From: Oscillospiraceae bacterium
GTDB lineage: Bacteria > Bacillota > Clostridia > Oscillospirales > Oscillospiraceae
Length of the DNA: 64,000 nucleotides
Reading direction: 5' to 3'
Assembly (NCBI GenBank): GCA_017620525.1
Contig: JAGAUY010000045.1
Span: forward strand, 1 to 64,000
Positions 7,512-15,468 of the stretch are shown piece by piece. The translations under genes and the position numbers were made by a program. The number at the start of each line of letters is the position of its first letter. Positions within the stretch are counted from its first letter, which is position 1. The notes under the pieces are model-generated. The model was not told the DNA's origin and searched no databases. It was given only the letters and a program-made list of their open reading frames with translations.

Positions 7512-9183
7512 GACGTTTTCCCTCCTTCCAGGAAATGAGCCACACCAGTCCTTCCACTGCCAGAACGATCACAATGATCAGCGTGGCCAGGAGCGATGCC
7601 ATGGGATACTCTCCGAGATATACTTTGTCGAAGAGCTGGAATACCAGCAGTTTTTTGCCAGGATTGATCAGGAAAATGATCGCACCGGCGGTGGTCATGC
7701 TGCTGGAAAAATTGTGAGCGAAGCAGCTCAGGAACGCGGGTCTCATGCTCGGCAGGATCACATCCCGCAGCACAGCCATCCGTCCGCCACCCAGATCTCT
7801 AGCGGACCATTCCAGAGTCCGGGGCACCTGTGTCAGGGCTGCGGAGCAGAGCTTGGTTGTGGTGGGCAGCTGCTTGAAGAGCATGCAGGCCATTACGATC
7901 AAAGCGGTTCCGGTCAGTTTCATGGGTTCTTTGTTGAAGGCCAGAATATAACCGATGCCGAAGCAGGTGCCAGGGATCATATAAGGCATCATGACTAAAA
8001 AATCAAAGAACCGTCTGCCGGGAACATTCCGCCGTTCCGTATAATAGGCGAACAGCATGGAGAAGAAGGTTCCCACGAAGGAAACGATCAGTGCGTAGAT
8101 GACGCTGCGCCAGATAGTGGCGGTATCATACTTCAGCAGCTGCTGCAGATACTGCAGTGAGAAGGAGTAGCTGCCTTTCGTCACCTTCATGAATCCCAGG
8201 GAGAAGATGCACACATACTGCAGCACCATCATGACAAAGAACAGCATGCTCAGAATCAGCGCGATCCATCCGACAATTCCGCAGCGCAGAAGTTTCAGAT
8301 TCACTGTATCCTGTTTGCCCTTGCCGGAGGTGAGCTTATCGGATTTTTGAAGCATCACCCGGTAGGCCCAGAAAGCCAGCAGCGTAGGCACCAGCAGAAT
8401 CACATTCATCGCCGCGGCTTTGGCGGGATTGGAATAGCCGACCAGCTGCATGTAGATGTCGGAAGCCAGCGTATTGAACCGGCCGCCGATGATGGTGGGA
8501 GTACCGAAATCTGCAATGGACCGGACAAAGGTCAGCAGCAGTGTCACCAGGATACCGGGACGCATCAGCGGCAGCACCACATCCAGCAGGATGTGCTTCG
8601 GTCCGGCGCCCAGATCTCTTGCCGCCTGAATGGAGGCTGCATCAATCTTAGTCAGGATGCCGCTGAGAAACAACGCATTCAGCGGAACAAAGGAAATGCT
8701 CTGCATCCAGATCACACCCCAGCAGTTGTAGGGATCCCAGGAGATATTCAGCAGGCGGTAGGTAATCCAGCCCCGCCGTCCATAGAGCTGGATATAAGCC
8801 AGGGATGAGACAAAGGGAGGGGAGACCATGGTGATCAGGATTACACCCATCAGCAGAAGCTTAACCCATCCGCGACTGGAGGAGATCACCAGCGCCGCAG
8901 CGACGGAAAGGACCGTGCAGAAGAATGCGGTCAGCACACCGGTGAACAAACTGTTCCACAGACTGGTGCGGTAGCCTTTCAGCACATCCGTATAGGCGCC
9001 TAAAGTCAATCCGGTTTCGCCGACAAAGCTCTGCCAGAAAATGCAGATGATGGGATACAGCACAAACAGGCAGATGCTGCCCAGAAGAACCGCGATAATC
9101 AGTTTGTCGGCAGCATTGCCAAAAATGCGAAAAAGGGCATCGCCAGATGCCCCTTTTTCGATTCGGTTGAGATTACTCTTCAA
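7501..9183 (-). CDS. ABC transporter fused double permease (FbpB-like)
   Basis: A 560-residue inner-membrane permease with about 12 helices in two homologous halves, each carrying an EAA loop that contacts the ATPase (AARDLGAGPKHILLDVVLP near 190 and SARDLGGGRMAVLRDVILP near 460). This fused form is typical of ferric-iron, thiamine and aminoethylphosphonate uptake systems. The start is probably TTG at 9181-9183, overlapping the end of the binding-protein gene by 11 nt; no ATG occurs near. It is translationally coupled on both sides. Confidence 0.9.
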   Translation of the reverse strand: MKSNLNRIEKGASGDALFRIFGNAADKLIIAVLLGSICLFVLYPIICIFWQSFVGETGLTLGAYTDVLKGYRTSLWNSLFTGVLTAFFCTVLSVAAALVISSSRGWVKLLLMGVILITMVSPPFVSSLAYIQLYGRRGWITYRLLNISWDPYNCWGVIWMQSISFVPLNALFLSGILTKIDAASIQAARDLGAGPKHILLDVVLPLMRPGILVTLLLTFVRSIADFGTPTIIGGRFNTLASDIYMQLVGYSNPAKAAAMNVILLVPTLLAFWAYRVMLQKSDKLTSGKGKQDTVNLKLLRCGIVGWIALILSMLFFVMMVLQYVCIFSLGFMKVTKGSYSFSLQYLQQLLKYDTATIWRSVIYALIVSFVGTFFSMLFAYYTERRNVPGRRFFDFLVMMPYMIPGTCFGIGYILAFNKEPMKLTGTALIVMACMLFKQLPTTTKLCSAALTQVPRTLEWSARDLGGGRMAVLRDVILPSMRPAFLSCFAHNFSSSMTTAGAIIFLINPGKKLLVFQLFDKVYLGEYPMASLLATLIIVIVLAVEGLVWLISWKEGKRRVS

Positions 9184-10282
9184 CAGCTTTGTCTCCCATC
9201 AGGATTTCGAACTGCTCCAGGATGGCGCTGCGCTGAGAGCCGAACAGGGCAACATCAACGTCGACCAGGATGGAGGTGTCATATGCCAGATCGATGCCTT
9301 CCATGGTGGGCTTAATGACCTTGACGCTGGGCTTCTTGTCGATTTCAGCCAGCAGAGCCAGGTTTTCATCGTTGCTGTAGAGCCACTCGACGAAGTACTT
9401 GGCAGCGTCAACATTCTCAGCGCCCTTGAAGACTGCGACACCCTCGGGGATGTAGGGGATGCCGTCGGTGGGATAGACAATGGTGACATCGTACTGCTCC
9501 AGCAGAGCGTCGATGGTGCCGTCCAGGTAGGTGATGCCGATGGCATACTCGTCAGCGATGACCTTGTTCATGGGATCGGAACCGCGGCGGCCGTAGTAAG
9601 CGATGTTCTCATTCAGGGCCTCGAAGTACTTCCAGCCCTCTTCCTCGCCCATGGTCTGCAGCAGACAGTTGACGACACCGTAGTTGGTACCGGAGATGGC
9701 GGGGTTGGACATGATGATCTCGCCGCCATACTGCTCATTCAGCAGGTCAGCCCAGGAAGCGGGAATGTCCAGCTCCAGCTCGGAAGCCAGGGTGTTGTTG
9801 ACCAGGAAGCCGACGATGGTCAGACCCTTGGAGAACCAGTAGTTCTCAGCATCCTTGTAGGTGGGATCCAGCTCTTCGGAAGCCTCGAAGTTGACCTGCT
9901 CCAGCAGGCCGTCTTCCTTGGCGCCCATGAAAGCGTCGATACCGCCGCCGAACCACAGGTCAGCGGAGGGGGTGCCGCCTTCAGCACGCAGCTTGGACAG
10001 GACCTCGCCGGAGGACATGCTCAGCAGCTCGACCTTCACACCGGTCTCAGCGGTGAACTTGTCGAACAGGGTGATGTAGCTCTCGCTGGTTGCGACAACC
10101 TTCATGGTACCGGACAGTTCCGGAGCAGCCTCGGTGGGAGCTTCGGTCTCAGCGACAGGAGCCTCCGTGGCGGGAGCTTCGGTGGGTGCAGCGGTGGTCT
10201 CGGGAGCGGTCTGGCTGCCGCAGCCGGCAAACACAGACACAACCATGACCAGAACCAGCAGCAGGGAAATGATCTTTTTCAT
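9173..10282 (-). CDS. ABC transporter substrate-binding lipoprotein (family of Fe3+/aminoethylphosphonate receptors)
   Basis: A 369-residue exported lipoprotein. The signal peptide (MKKIISLLLVLVMVVSVFAGC) has the lipobox FAGC, followed by a Thr/Pro/Glu-rich linker (ETTAAPTEAPATEAP) to about residue 60 and a periplasmic-binding fold (SADLWFGGGIDAFMGA, GTNYGVVNCLLQTMGEEEGWKYFEAL). The start is ATG 10280-10282, with GAAAGGAA upstream. It is the first gene of the importer operon (binding protein, permease, ATPase, PHP hydrolase). The ligand could be ferric chelate, phosphonate or a small organophosphate; the sequence does not decide. Confidence 0.88.
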   Translation of the reverse strand: MKKIISLLLVLVMVVSVFAGCGSQTAPETTAAPTEAPATEAPVAETEAPTEAAPELSGTMKVVATSESYITLFDKFTAETGVKVELLSMSSGEVLSKLRAEGGTPSADLWFGGGIDAFMGAKEDGLLEQVNFEASEELDPTYKDAENYWFSKGLTIVGFLVNNTLASELELDIPASWADLLNEQYGGEIIMSNPAISGTNYGVVNCLLQTMGEEEGWKYFEALNENIAYYGRRGSDPMNKVIADEYAIGITYLDGTIDALLEQYDVTIVYPTDGIPYIPEGVAVFKGAENVDAAKYFVEWLYSNDENLALLAEIDKKPSVKVIKPTMEGIDLAYDTSILVDVDVALFGSQRSAILEQFEILMGDKAVEE

Positions 10283-10342
10283 TTCTGAATTTCCTTTCAA
10301 TTCGATGATGTTTTTTCCGGGATGAATCATCCTCGGTTTTGT

Positions 10343-10360
10343 GATTGTCCGGGGACAATC
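10343..10360. promoter_or_regulatory. Perfect dyad at the start of the ABC operon transcript
   Basis: GATTGTCC (10343-10350), 2 nt, GGACAATC (10353-10360). It lies just downstream of the minus-strand -10 box, so it covers the expected +1 and could be a repressor operator or a 5' mRNA hairpin. Confidence 0.6.
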
Positions 10361-10366
10361 CACGCT

Positions 10367-10395
10367 ATTATAATTCATTGTGGGTTTTATTTCAA
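10367..10395 (-). promoter_or_regulatory. Promoter of the ABC importer operon
   Basis: On the minus strand -35 TTGAAA (10390-10395), 17-nt spacer, -10 TATAAT (10367-10372). Confidence 0.78.
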
Positions 10396-10489
10396 GAATA
10401 ATGTTATCAAATTTTTGGATAAATCTAAAGCATTAATAGTGTAGATTAATCAAATCTGAAAAAGAAGACTTGCATCATCACGAAAAGAA

Positions 10490-10518
10490 TTGAAATGTCG
10501 GAATCGGTGCGATACAAT
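10490..10518 (+). promoter_or_regulatory. Promoter of the fumarase-malic enzyme operon
   Basis: -35 TTGAAA (10490-10495), 17-nt spacer, -10 TACAAT (10513-10518); start codon 40 nt downstream. Confidence 0.72.
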
Positions 10519-10558
10519 GGTTCCATAATTTTGCAGCCTGCTGAAAGAAGGAATCCAT

Positions 10559-11398
10559 ATGAGAGAGCTATCAGCGCAGCAGATCACAGCTGTGGTGAGT
10601 AGATTGTGTGTGGAAGCGAACTGTCATTTGCCTCAGGATATGAAAGAACGGATCCGGGAAAGTCTGGACCGTGAGACCTGGCCCGCTGCCAGGGAGATTC
10701 TGGAGCGGATCACTGAGAATTATGAGATCGCGGATACCGAAAATCTGCCCATTTGTCAGGATACAGGCATGGCCTGCGTGTTCCTGAAGATCGGTCAGGA
10801 TGTTCATATCACCGGCGATCTGGCCAGGGCCGTAGATGAAGGGGTACGGCGGGGATACCGGGATGGATACCTGCGCAAAAGTGTAGTGCGTGATCCTCTG
10901 GACCGGGTCAACACCGGCGATAATACCCCGGCAATCCTCTATTGTGAGATCGTACCCGGAGACCGTGTGGAGATTACCGTTGCACCCAAGGGATTTGGCA
11001 GCGAGAATATGAGCGCAATTAAAATGCTCCGACCCTCCGACGGCCTTCAGGGTGTGAAGGATTTTGTCGTTCGGACCGTGAAGGATGCCGGCCCCAATCC
11101 CTGTCCGCCTGTTGTTGTGGGCGTCGGCATCGGCGGCACCTTTGACAAGGCCGCGTATCTTGCGAAGAAGGCGCTCTTGCGCCCGGTGGATGTGCCCAAT
11201 GGAAGCCCCTTTTATGCCCGGCTGGAGCGGGAGCTTCTGGATGAGATCAATGCGCTGGGCATCGGCCCTCAGGGACTGGGCGGCAGGACCACCGCGCTGG
11301 CGGTGAACATTGAGCAGTATCCAACCCACATCGCAGGACTCCCCGTGGCGGTCAACATCAACTGCCATGTGACCCGTCATAAAACGGAGGTGATTTGA
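10559..11398 (+). CDS. Class I fumarate hydratase, alpha subunit
   Basis: A 279-residue N-terminal-domain subunit of the oxygen-sensitive [4Fe-4S] fumarase (or the related L-tartrate dehydratase), interconverting fumarate and malate. Cluster cysteines are visible in LPICQDTGM (about residue 63) and NCHVTRHK near the C-terminus; a further one is likely in GPNPCPPVVVGVGIGG. The beta subunit begins 1 nt after the stop, and malic enzyme follows, which favours fumarase over tartrate dehydratase. It starts at ATG 10559 behind GAAAGAAGG. Confidence 0.9.
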   Translation: MRELSAQQITAVVSRLCVEANCHLPQDMKERIRESLDRETWPAAREILERITENYEIADTENLPICQDTGMACVFLKIGQDVHITGDLARAVDEGVRRGYRDGYLRKSVVRDPLDRVNTGDNTPAILYCEIVPGDRVEITVAPKGFGSENMSAIKMLRPSDGLQGVKDFVVRTVKDAGPNPCPPVVVGVGIGGTFDKAAYLAKKALLRPVDVPNGSPFYARLERELLDEINALGIGPQGLGGRTTALAVNIEQYPTHIAGLPVAVNINCHVTRHKTEVI

Positions 11399-11399
11399 G

Positions 11400-11957
11400 A
11401 TGGCCATTGCGATTTGCGCACCGCTGACCCGGGAGACAGCAAGAACGCTCCGGGCAGGCGACAGCTGCCTGATCAGCGGCACCATCTATACCGCCCGGGA
11501 TGCCGCCCACAAGCGGCTTTGTGAGCTTGTGGAAAGGGGAGAAGCGCTGCCTTTTGATATCCGCAGCAGCGTCATCTACTTTGTCGGCCCAACACCGGAA
11601 AAACCGGGACAGGTGATCGGTTCTGCAGGCCCCACCACATCTTATCGGATGGATGCTTACAGTCCTGCGCTGATCGCTCTCGGTCAGACCGGTATGATCG
11701 GAAAGGGAAAACGGGGACCTGAAGTCATCGAGGCGATGAAAGCGCATGGCGCGGTCTATTTTGGCGCCATTGGCGGCTGCGGCGCCCTGCTTGGAAAATG
11801 TATAAAGAAGAGAGAACTGGTTGCCTATGAAGATCTGGGCGCGGAGGCCATCTGCCGACTGGAGGTAGAGGATTTTCCTGCTGTTGTGATCATCGACAGC
11901 CTGGGCAGCAACCTGTATGAAACCGGTCCCGCGGCTTATCTTGAGAAGGAGAAATAA
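11400..11957 (+). CDS. Class I fumarate hydratase, beta subunit
   Basis: A 185-residue C-terminal-domain subunit that completes the two-subunit fumarase. The family segments YFVGPTPEKPGQVIGSAGPTTSYRMD and MIGKGKRGPEV are seen, then GAIGGCGALL and LEVEDFPAVVIIDSLGSNLY. It is co-transcribed with alpha and, 2 nt later, malic enzyme. The order implies fumarate to malate to pyruvate carbon flow. Confidence 0.92.
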   Translation: MAIAICAPLTRETARTLRAGDSCLISGTIYTARDAAHKRLCELVERGEALPFDIRSSVIYFVGPTPEKPGQVIGSAGPTTSYRMDAYSPALIALGQTGMIGKGKRGPEVIEAMKAHGAVYFGAIGGCGALLGKCIKKRELVAYEDLGAEAICRLEVEDFPAVVIIDSLGSNLYETGPAAYLEKEK

Positions 11958-11959
11958 TT

Positions 11960-13132
11960 ATGGATTATGCAAAAGAATCCCTGCGGCTCCATGGGGAGTG
12001 GAAGGGTAAGATCGAAGTTGTATCCAAGGTACCCCTGGAAAACAGGGAAGATCTGTCCCTGGCTTATACGCCGGGTGTTGCGGCTCCATGTCTGGAGATC
12101 CGCAATGATATCAGCAAAAGCTACGAACTGACCAGACGGCATAATCTGTGCGCCGTCATAACCGACGGCAGCGCGGTGCTGGGACTGGGCAACATCGGTC
12201 CTGAAGCGGGTATGCCTGTTATGGAGGGCAAGTGCGCCCTGTTTAAGGCCTTTGGCGATGTGGATGCCTTTCCCCTGTGCGTCCGAACACAGGAGGTGGA
12301 AGAGTTTGTCAATGCGGTGGCTCTGATTTCCGGCTCCTTCGGCGGCATCAATCTGGAGGATATTTCCGCACCCAGATGCTTCGAGATCGAAGCGAAGCTG
12401 AAGGAAAAGTGTGATATTCCCATTTTCCACGATGACCAGCACGGTACGGCTGTGGTGGTCCTGGCGGGTCTGCTGAATGCACTGAAGGTTGTTGGAAAGA
12501 AGAAGGAAACGGTCAAGATCGTCACTGTTGGCGCAGGCGCGGCGGGTATTGCCATTGTGAAGATGCTCCTATCCGCAGGCTTCCGGGATATTACCATGTG
12601 CGACAAGCAGGGCGCACTGTATGACGGATGCCCCGGCATGAACTGGGCACAGGCAGAAATGGCAAAGCGGACCAATCCTGACCAGACGCCCGGCACCCTG
12701 GCGGAAAAGATGGTCGGTGCAGATGTATTCATCGGCACTTCCGCTCCGGGCCTGGTGACGGAGCAGATGGTGCGCACCATGAACACGGACGCAATCATTT
12801 TCGCCTGCGCCAATCCTACGCCGGAGATCTTCCCGGAGGATGCGAAGGCAGGCGGCGCCCGGATTGTATCCACGGGCCGCTCCGACTATCCTAATCAGAT
12901 CAACAACGTGCTGGCTTTCCCGGGTATTTTCCGGGGTGCTTTTGATGTCCGTGCTTCGGATATTAATGAGGAGATGAAGCTGGCTGCGGCAGAAGCTTTG
13001 GCAGGATTGATTTCTGATGAGGAACTCAGTGATGAATACATCATGCCCGCAGCGCTGGATTCCAGGGTCAGTGCTGCAGTTGCAAAAGCAGTGGCGGAGG
13101 CAGCTAGAAAAAGCGGCGTTGCCCGAATTTAA
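11960..13132 (+). CDS. NAD(P)-dependent malic enzyme
   Basis: A 390-residue oxidative decarboxylase converting malate to pyruvate plus CO2 with NAD(P)H. The N-terminal segment has SLAYTPGVAAPCLEI and the tyrosine/lysine active region (AVITDGSAVLGLGNIGP, EGKCALFK). Divalent-metal residues are in FHDDQHGTA (ED/DD motif), and the nucleotide fold TVGAGAAGIAIVKML lies near 190. The short length, without a phosphotransacetylase tail, is normal for Firmicutes. It ends at a strong terminator just before the fatty-acid operon; NADPH supply to lipid synthesis is possible but cofactor preference is not visible. Confidence 0.95.
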   Translation: MDYAKESLRLHGEWKGKIEVVSKVPLENREDLSLAYTPGVAAPCLEIRNDISKSYELTRRHNLCAVITDGSAVLGLGNIGPEAGMPVMEGKCALFKAFGDVDAFPLCVRTQEVEEFVNAVALISGSFGGINLEDISAPRCFEIEAKLKEKCDIPIFHDDQHGTAVVVLAGLLNALKVVGKKKETVKIVTVGAGAAGIAIVKMLLSAGFRDITMCDKQGALYDGCPGMNWAQAEMAKRTNPDQTPGTLAEKMVGADVFIGTSAPGLVTEQMVRTMNTDAIIFACANPTPEIFPEDAKAGGARIVSTGRSDYPNQINNVLAFPGIFRGAFDVRASDINEEMKLAAAEALAGLISDEELSDEYIMPAALDSRVSAAVAKAVAEAARKSGVARI

Positions 13133-13147
13133 GAATGAACAAGTCAG

Positions 13148-13176
13148 GAGGACACCCGGAAAGGGTGTCCTCTTTG
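13148..13176 (+). terminator. Terminator after malic enzyme
   Basis: GAGGACACCC (13148-13157) pairs with GGGTGTCCTC (13163-13172), loop GGAAA, then TTT. Confidence 0.85.
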
Positions 13177-13253
13177 GTATTATAGGGAGATTCAAATTGC
13201 AGTTTGCGAATGCTGACCGAGTGAGAAGCAGCAATTCCCGTTTCAGATGTGAC

Positions 13254-13279
13254 AAAATGTTAACAACGATAACTTTTTT
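13254..13279. promoter_or_regulatory. Imperfect copy of the fab operator upstream of the promoter
   Basis: AAAATGTTA/ATAACTTTT arms flank ACAACG. It repeats the GATAACTTT half-site (13268-13276) found in the perfect dyad at 13325-13347 and may be a second binding site of the same regulator. Confidence 0.45.
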
Positions 13280-13290
13280 GCTGTAAGGTA

Positions 13291-13318
13291 TTGACATTGA
13301 AAAAAAATCTGCTATAAT
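13291..13318 (+). promoter_or_regulatory. Promoter of the fatty-acid synthesis operon
   Basis: Consensus -35 TTGACA (13291-13296), 16-nt spacer, -10 TATAAT (13313-13318). Confidence 0.88.
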
Positions 13319-13324
13319 GCGCCG

Positions 13325-13347
13325 TAAAGTTATCGATGATAACTTTA
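13325..13347. promoter_or_regulatory. Operator dyad of the fatty-acid synthesis operon
   Basis: Perfect inverted repeat with arms TAAAGTTATC (13325-13334) and GATAACTTTA (13338-13347), centre GAT. It sits at the expected transcription start, where a repressor would block initiation. Firmicute fab operons are usually controlled by FapR or FabT, but the sequence does not match the FapR box as I know it, so the regulator is unassigned. Confidence 0.7.
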
Positions 13348-13390
13348 TTAAGAAAATGTTAAATCTGTTATTATTTATGGAGGTACTGTT

Positions 13391-13615
13391 ATGGTATTCG
13401 AAGCTGTTGCAAAGGTTATCGCGGAGCGCACGGACTGTGCTGCAGAAGATGTGAAGATGGAGAACACCTTCAAGGAACTGAACATCGATTCCCTGGACAC
13501 GGTGGAGCTGCTGATGAATCTGGAGGACGCGCTGAACATTGAGATCGAGTTGACTCAAAAGGTCGAGACCGTCGGTGATCTGGTCAAGTTCATCGAAGAA
13601 AACTGCATGGGTTAA
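13391..13615 (+). CDS. acpP: Acyl carrier protein
   Basis: A 74-residue acidic helical carrier of growing acyl chains. The 4'-phosphopantetheine attachment serine is S34 in NIDSLDTVELL. The start is ATG 13391 with GGAGG upstream. It is the first gene of the fab/acc operon, about 65 nt downstream of the predicted start site. FabK follows after 3 nt, so this is the housekeeping type II fatty-acid synthase ACP rather than a secondary-metabolism carrier. Confidence 0.95.
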   Translation: MVFEAVAKVIAERTDCAAEDVKMENTFKELNIDSLDTVELLMNLEDALNIEIELTQKVETVGDLVKFIEENCMG

Positions 13616-13618
13616 ACT

Positions 13619-14563
13619 ATGATCAAATCGGAATTATGTGAAATGCTGGGGATCCGGTATCCCGTATTTCAGGGCGGTATGGCCTGGATTGCCGACGGCA
13701 AACTGGCAGCAGCCGTGTCAGAAGGCGGCGGACTGGGTATCATCGGCGCCGGAAACGCTCCCGCTTCCTATGTTAGGGAGCAAATAAAAACCCTCAGAAC
13801 GTTGACAAGTCAACCTTTCGGCGTCAATGTCATGCTTCTCAGCCCCTTTGCCGATGAGGTGGCACAGGTCATCGCGGAGGAGCATGTACCGGTGGTTACC
13901 ACCGGTGCCGGAAATCCGTCCAAATATATGAAGCTGTGGCTGGATGCGGGGTGCAAGGTGATCCCCATTGTACCGTCCGTTGCCATGGCGAAGCTGGTGA
14001 CCCGCCTGGGTGCGTCTGCGGTCATTGCCGAGGGCGGCGAGAGCGGCGGTCATGTGGGCGAACTGACCACTATGGTCCTGGTGCCCCTGATCCGGGACGC
14101 AACATCAGTGCCTGTGATTGCTGCTGGCGGCATTGCTGACGGCAGAGGAGCGGCGGCTGCGTTTATGCTGGGGGCCTGCGGCATTCAGATGGGTACCCGT
14201 TTCCTCAGCGCCGAGGAGTGTGGCATCCATCCGAATTACAAGGAAAAGATTGTGGGGGCAAATGATCTTTGCACCATGGTTACCGGCAAGCGTCTGGGCC
14301 ACCCGGTCCGGAGCCTGCGCACGCAGTTTGCCCGCAATTACTGGAATGCCGAGTACGGCGGAATGCCCGATGATGAGCTGGAGAATCTGGCAGTGGGCGC
14401 GCTGCGTCTTGCGGTCCAGGAGGGTGATCTGAAGAATGGCTGTTTCCTCTCCGGTCAGGTTGCTGCCATGGTCAAAAAGATCGAGCCTGCGGCGGATATT
14501 GTCCGCAGCGTGATGGAAGAGGCGGAGCCTCTGCTGCGAGGTGCTGAAAAATGGGTAAAGTAG
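13619..14563 (+). CDS. fabK: Enoyl-ACP reductase II (FabK)
   Basis: A 314-residue FMN-dependent TIM-barrel enzyme catalysing the last reduction of each elongation cycle. Seen are YPVFQGGMAWIADGKLAAA at the N-terminus, the phosphate-binding GGIADGRGAAAAFMLGA near 170-190 and MGTRFL. It is related to nitronate monooxygenases, but the position between acpP and fabD fixes the assignment. FabK replaces FabI in many Firmicutes and is insensitive to triclosan. A short perfect palindrome (GTTGAC-AA-GTCAAC, 13801-13814) lies in the coding region. It overlaps fabD by 13 nt. Confidence 0.94.
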   Translation: MIKSELCEMLGIRYPVFQGGMAWIADGKLAAAVSEGGGLGIIGAGNAPASYVREQIKTLRTLTSQPFGVNVMLLSPFADEVAQVIAEEHVPVVTTGAGNPSKYMKLWLDAGCKVIPIVPSVAMAKLVTRLGASAVIAEGGESGGHVGELTTMVLVPLIRDATSVPVIAAGGIADGRGAAAAFMLGACGIQMGTRFLSAEECGIHPNYKEKIVGANDLCTMVTGKRLGHPVRSLRTQFARNYWNAEYGGMPDDELENLAVGALRLAVQEGDLKNGCFLSGQVAAMVKKIEPAADIVRSVMEEAEPLLRGAEKWVK

Positions 14564-15468
14564 CATTTGTATTTCCCGGTCAGGGTGCCCAGTATCCCGG
14601 TATGGGCAGGGAACTGATGCAGATTTCTCCCGCGGCAGCCGGAGTATTCCGGATGGCTGATGCCATCCGGCCCGGAACATCGGAGCAGTGCTTCTGTGCC
14701 GGTGAGCAGGTCCTCCGGGAAACAAGGATCACACAGCCCTGTATGTTCACGGTGGAGCTGGCTGCGGCTGCGGCGATGGAGGAAGCGGGTATTCGTGCAG
14801 ATATGACGGCAGGGTTCTCTCTTGGAGAACTGGCTGCCTTAACTTACGCAAAAGTAGTTGACGAATCAACAACTTTCTCTCTCGTTGTCAGAAGAGGTGA
14901 ACTGATGCAGGAGGCAGCCGGGCGTGTTTCGGCCTCCATGGCAGCGGTTGTCCGCCTGGAAAACGCGGTGATCGAGGAGATATGCGGTCGTTTTGAAGGG
15001 GTACATCCGGTCAATTACAACTGCCCGGGACAGGTAACCGTTTCGGGTCTTGAAGAAAAGATGGCGGATTTATTTGCCGCTGTCAAAGCTGCAGGCGGCC
15101 GTGCCATTTCGCTGAAGGTCAGCGGTGGATTCCATTCTCCCTTTATGGCGGAAGCATCTGACCGTTTCGGAGCGCTGCTGGAGGATGTATCGTTCCATGC
15201 TCCTGTGCTGCCTCTGTATTCCAATTGTACCGGCCTGCCCTATGCGGGCGACATGAAGCATCTGCTGGCAAAACAGATCTGCTCCCCGGTCCGCTGGGAA
15301 TCGATCATCCGACACATGATCGCGTCCGGTGCGGATACCTTTGTGGAGCTGGGACCGGGCAATGTTCTCAGTGGTCTGATCGGAAAGATCGACAAAAACG
15401 TCCGCACATATCAGGTGTGCGACAGAGAAAGTCTTGAAAAATGCGCAGCGGAGGTACGTTCATGCTGA
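14551..15468 (+). CDS. fabD: Malonyl-CoA:ACP transacylase (FabD)
   Basis: A 305-residue enzyme that moves malonyl groups from CoA to ACP. FPGQGAQYPGMG lies at residues 8-19, the nucleophile S90 in AGFSLGEL, and the catalytic His in GGFHSPFM near 195. The coding sequence contains an AT-rich inverted repeat at 14851-14876 (10 of 11 arm pairs, 4-nt loop) with locally unusual codons. The gene overlaps fabK at its start, and its TGA overlaps the ATG of fabG, giving tight translational coupling. Confidence 0.95.
   Translation: MGKVAFVFPGQGAQYPGMGRELMQISPAAAGVFRMADAIRPGTSEQCFCAGEQVLRETRITQPCMFTVELAAAAAMEEAGIRADMTAGFSLGELAALTYAKVVDESTTFSLVVRRGELMQEAAGRVSASMAAVVRLENAVIEEICGRFEGVHPVNYNCPGQVTVSGLEEKMADLFAAVKAAGGRAISLKVSGGFHSPFMAEASDRFGALLEDVSFHAPVLPLYSNCTGLPYAGDMKHLLAKQICSPVRWESIIRHMIASGADTFVELGPGNVLSGLIGKIDKNVRTYQVCDRESLEKCAAEVRSC
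14851..14876 (+). repeat. Inverted repeat inside fabD
   Basis: Arms AAAGTAGTTGA (14851-14861) and TCAACAACTTT (14866-14876), loop CGAA, 10 of 11 pairs. It is followed by a pyrimidine run (CTCTCTCG). It could act as an mRNA hairpin or as an internal regulator site; function is unknown. Confidence 0.45.

Noticed and set aside
10343..10360. Fur box controlling an iron transporter
   Set aside because: The dyad GATTGTCC/GGACAATC does not resemble the GATAATGATAATCATTATC-like Fur consensus, and iron specificity of the transporter is unproven.
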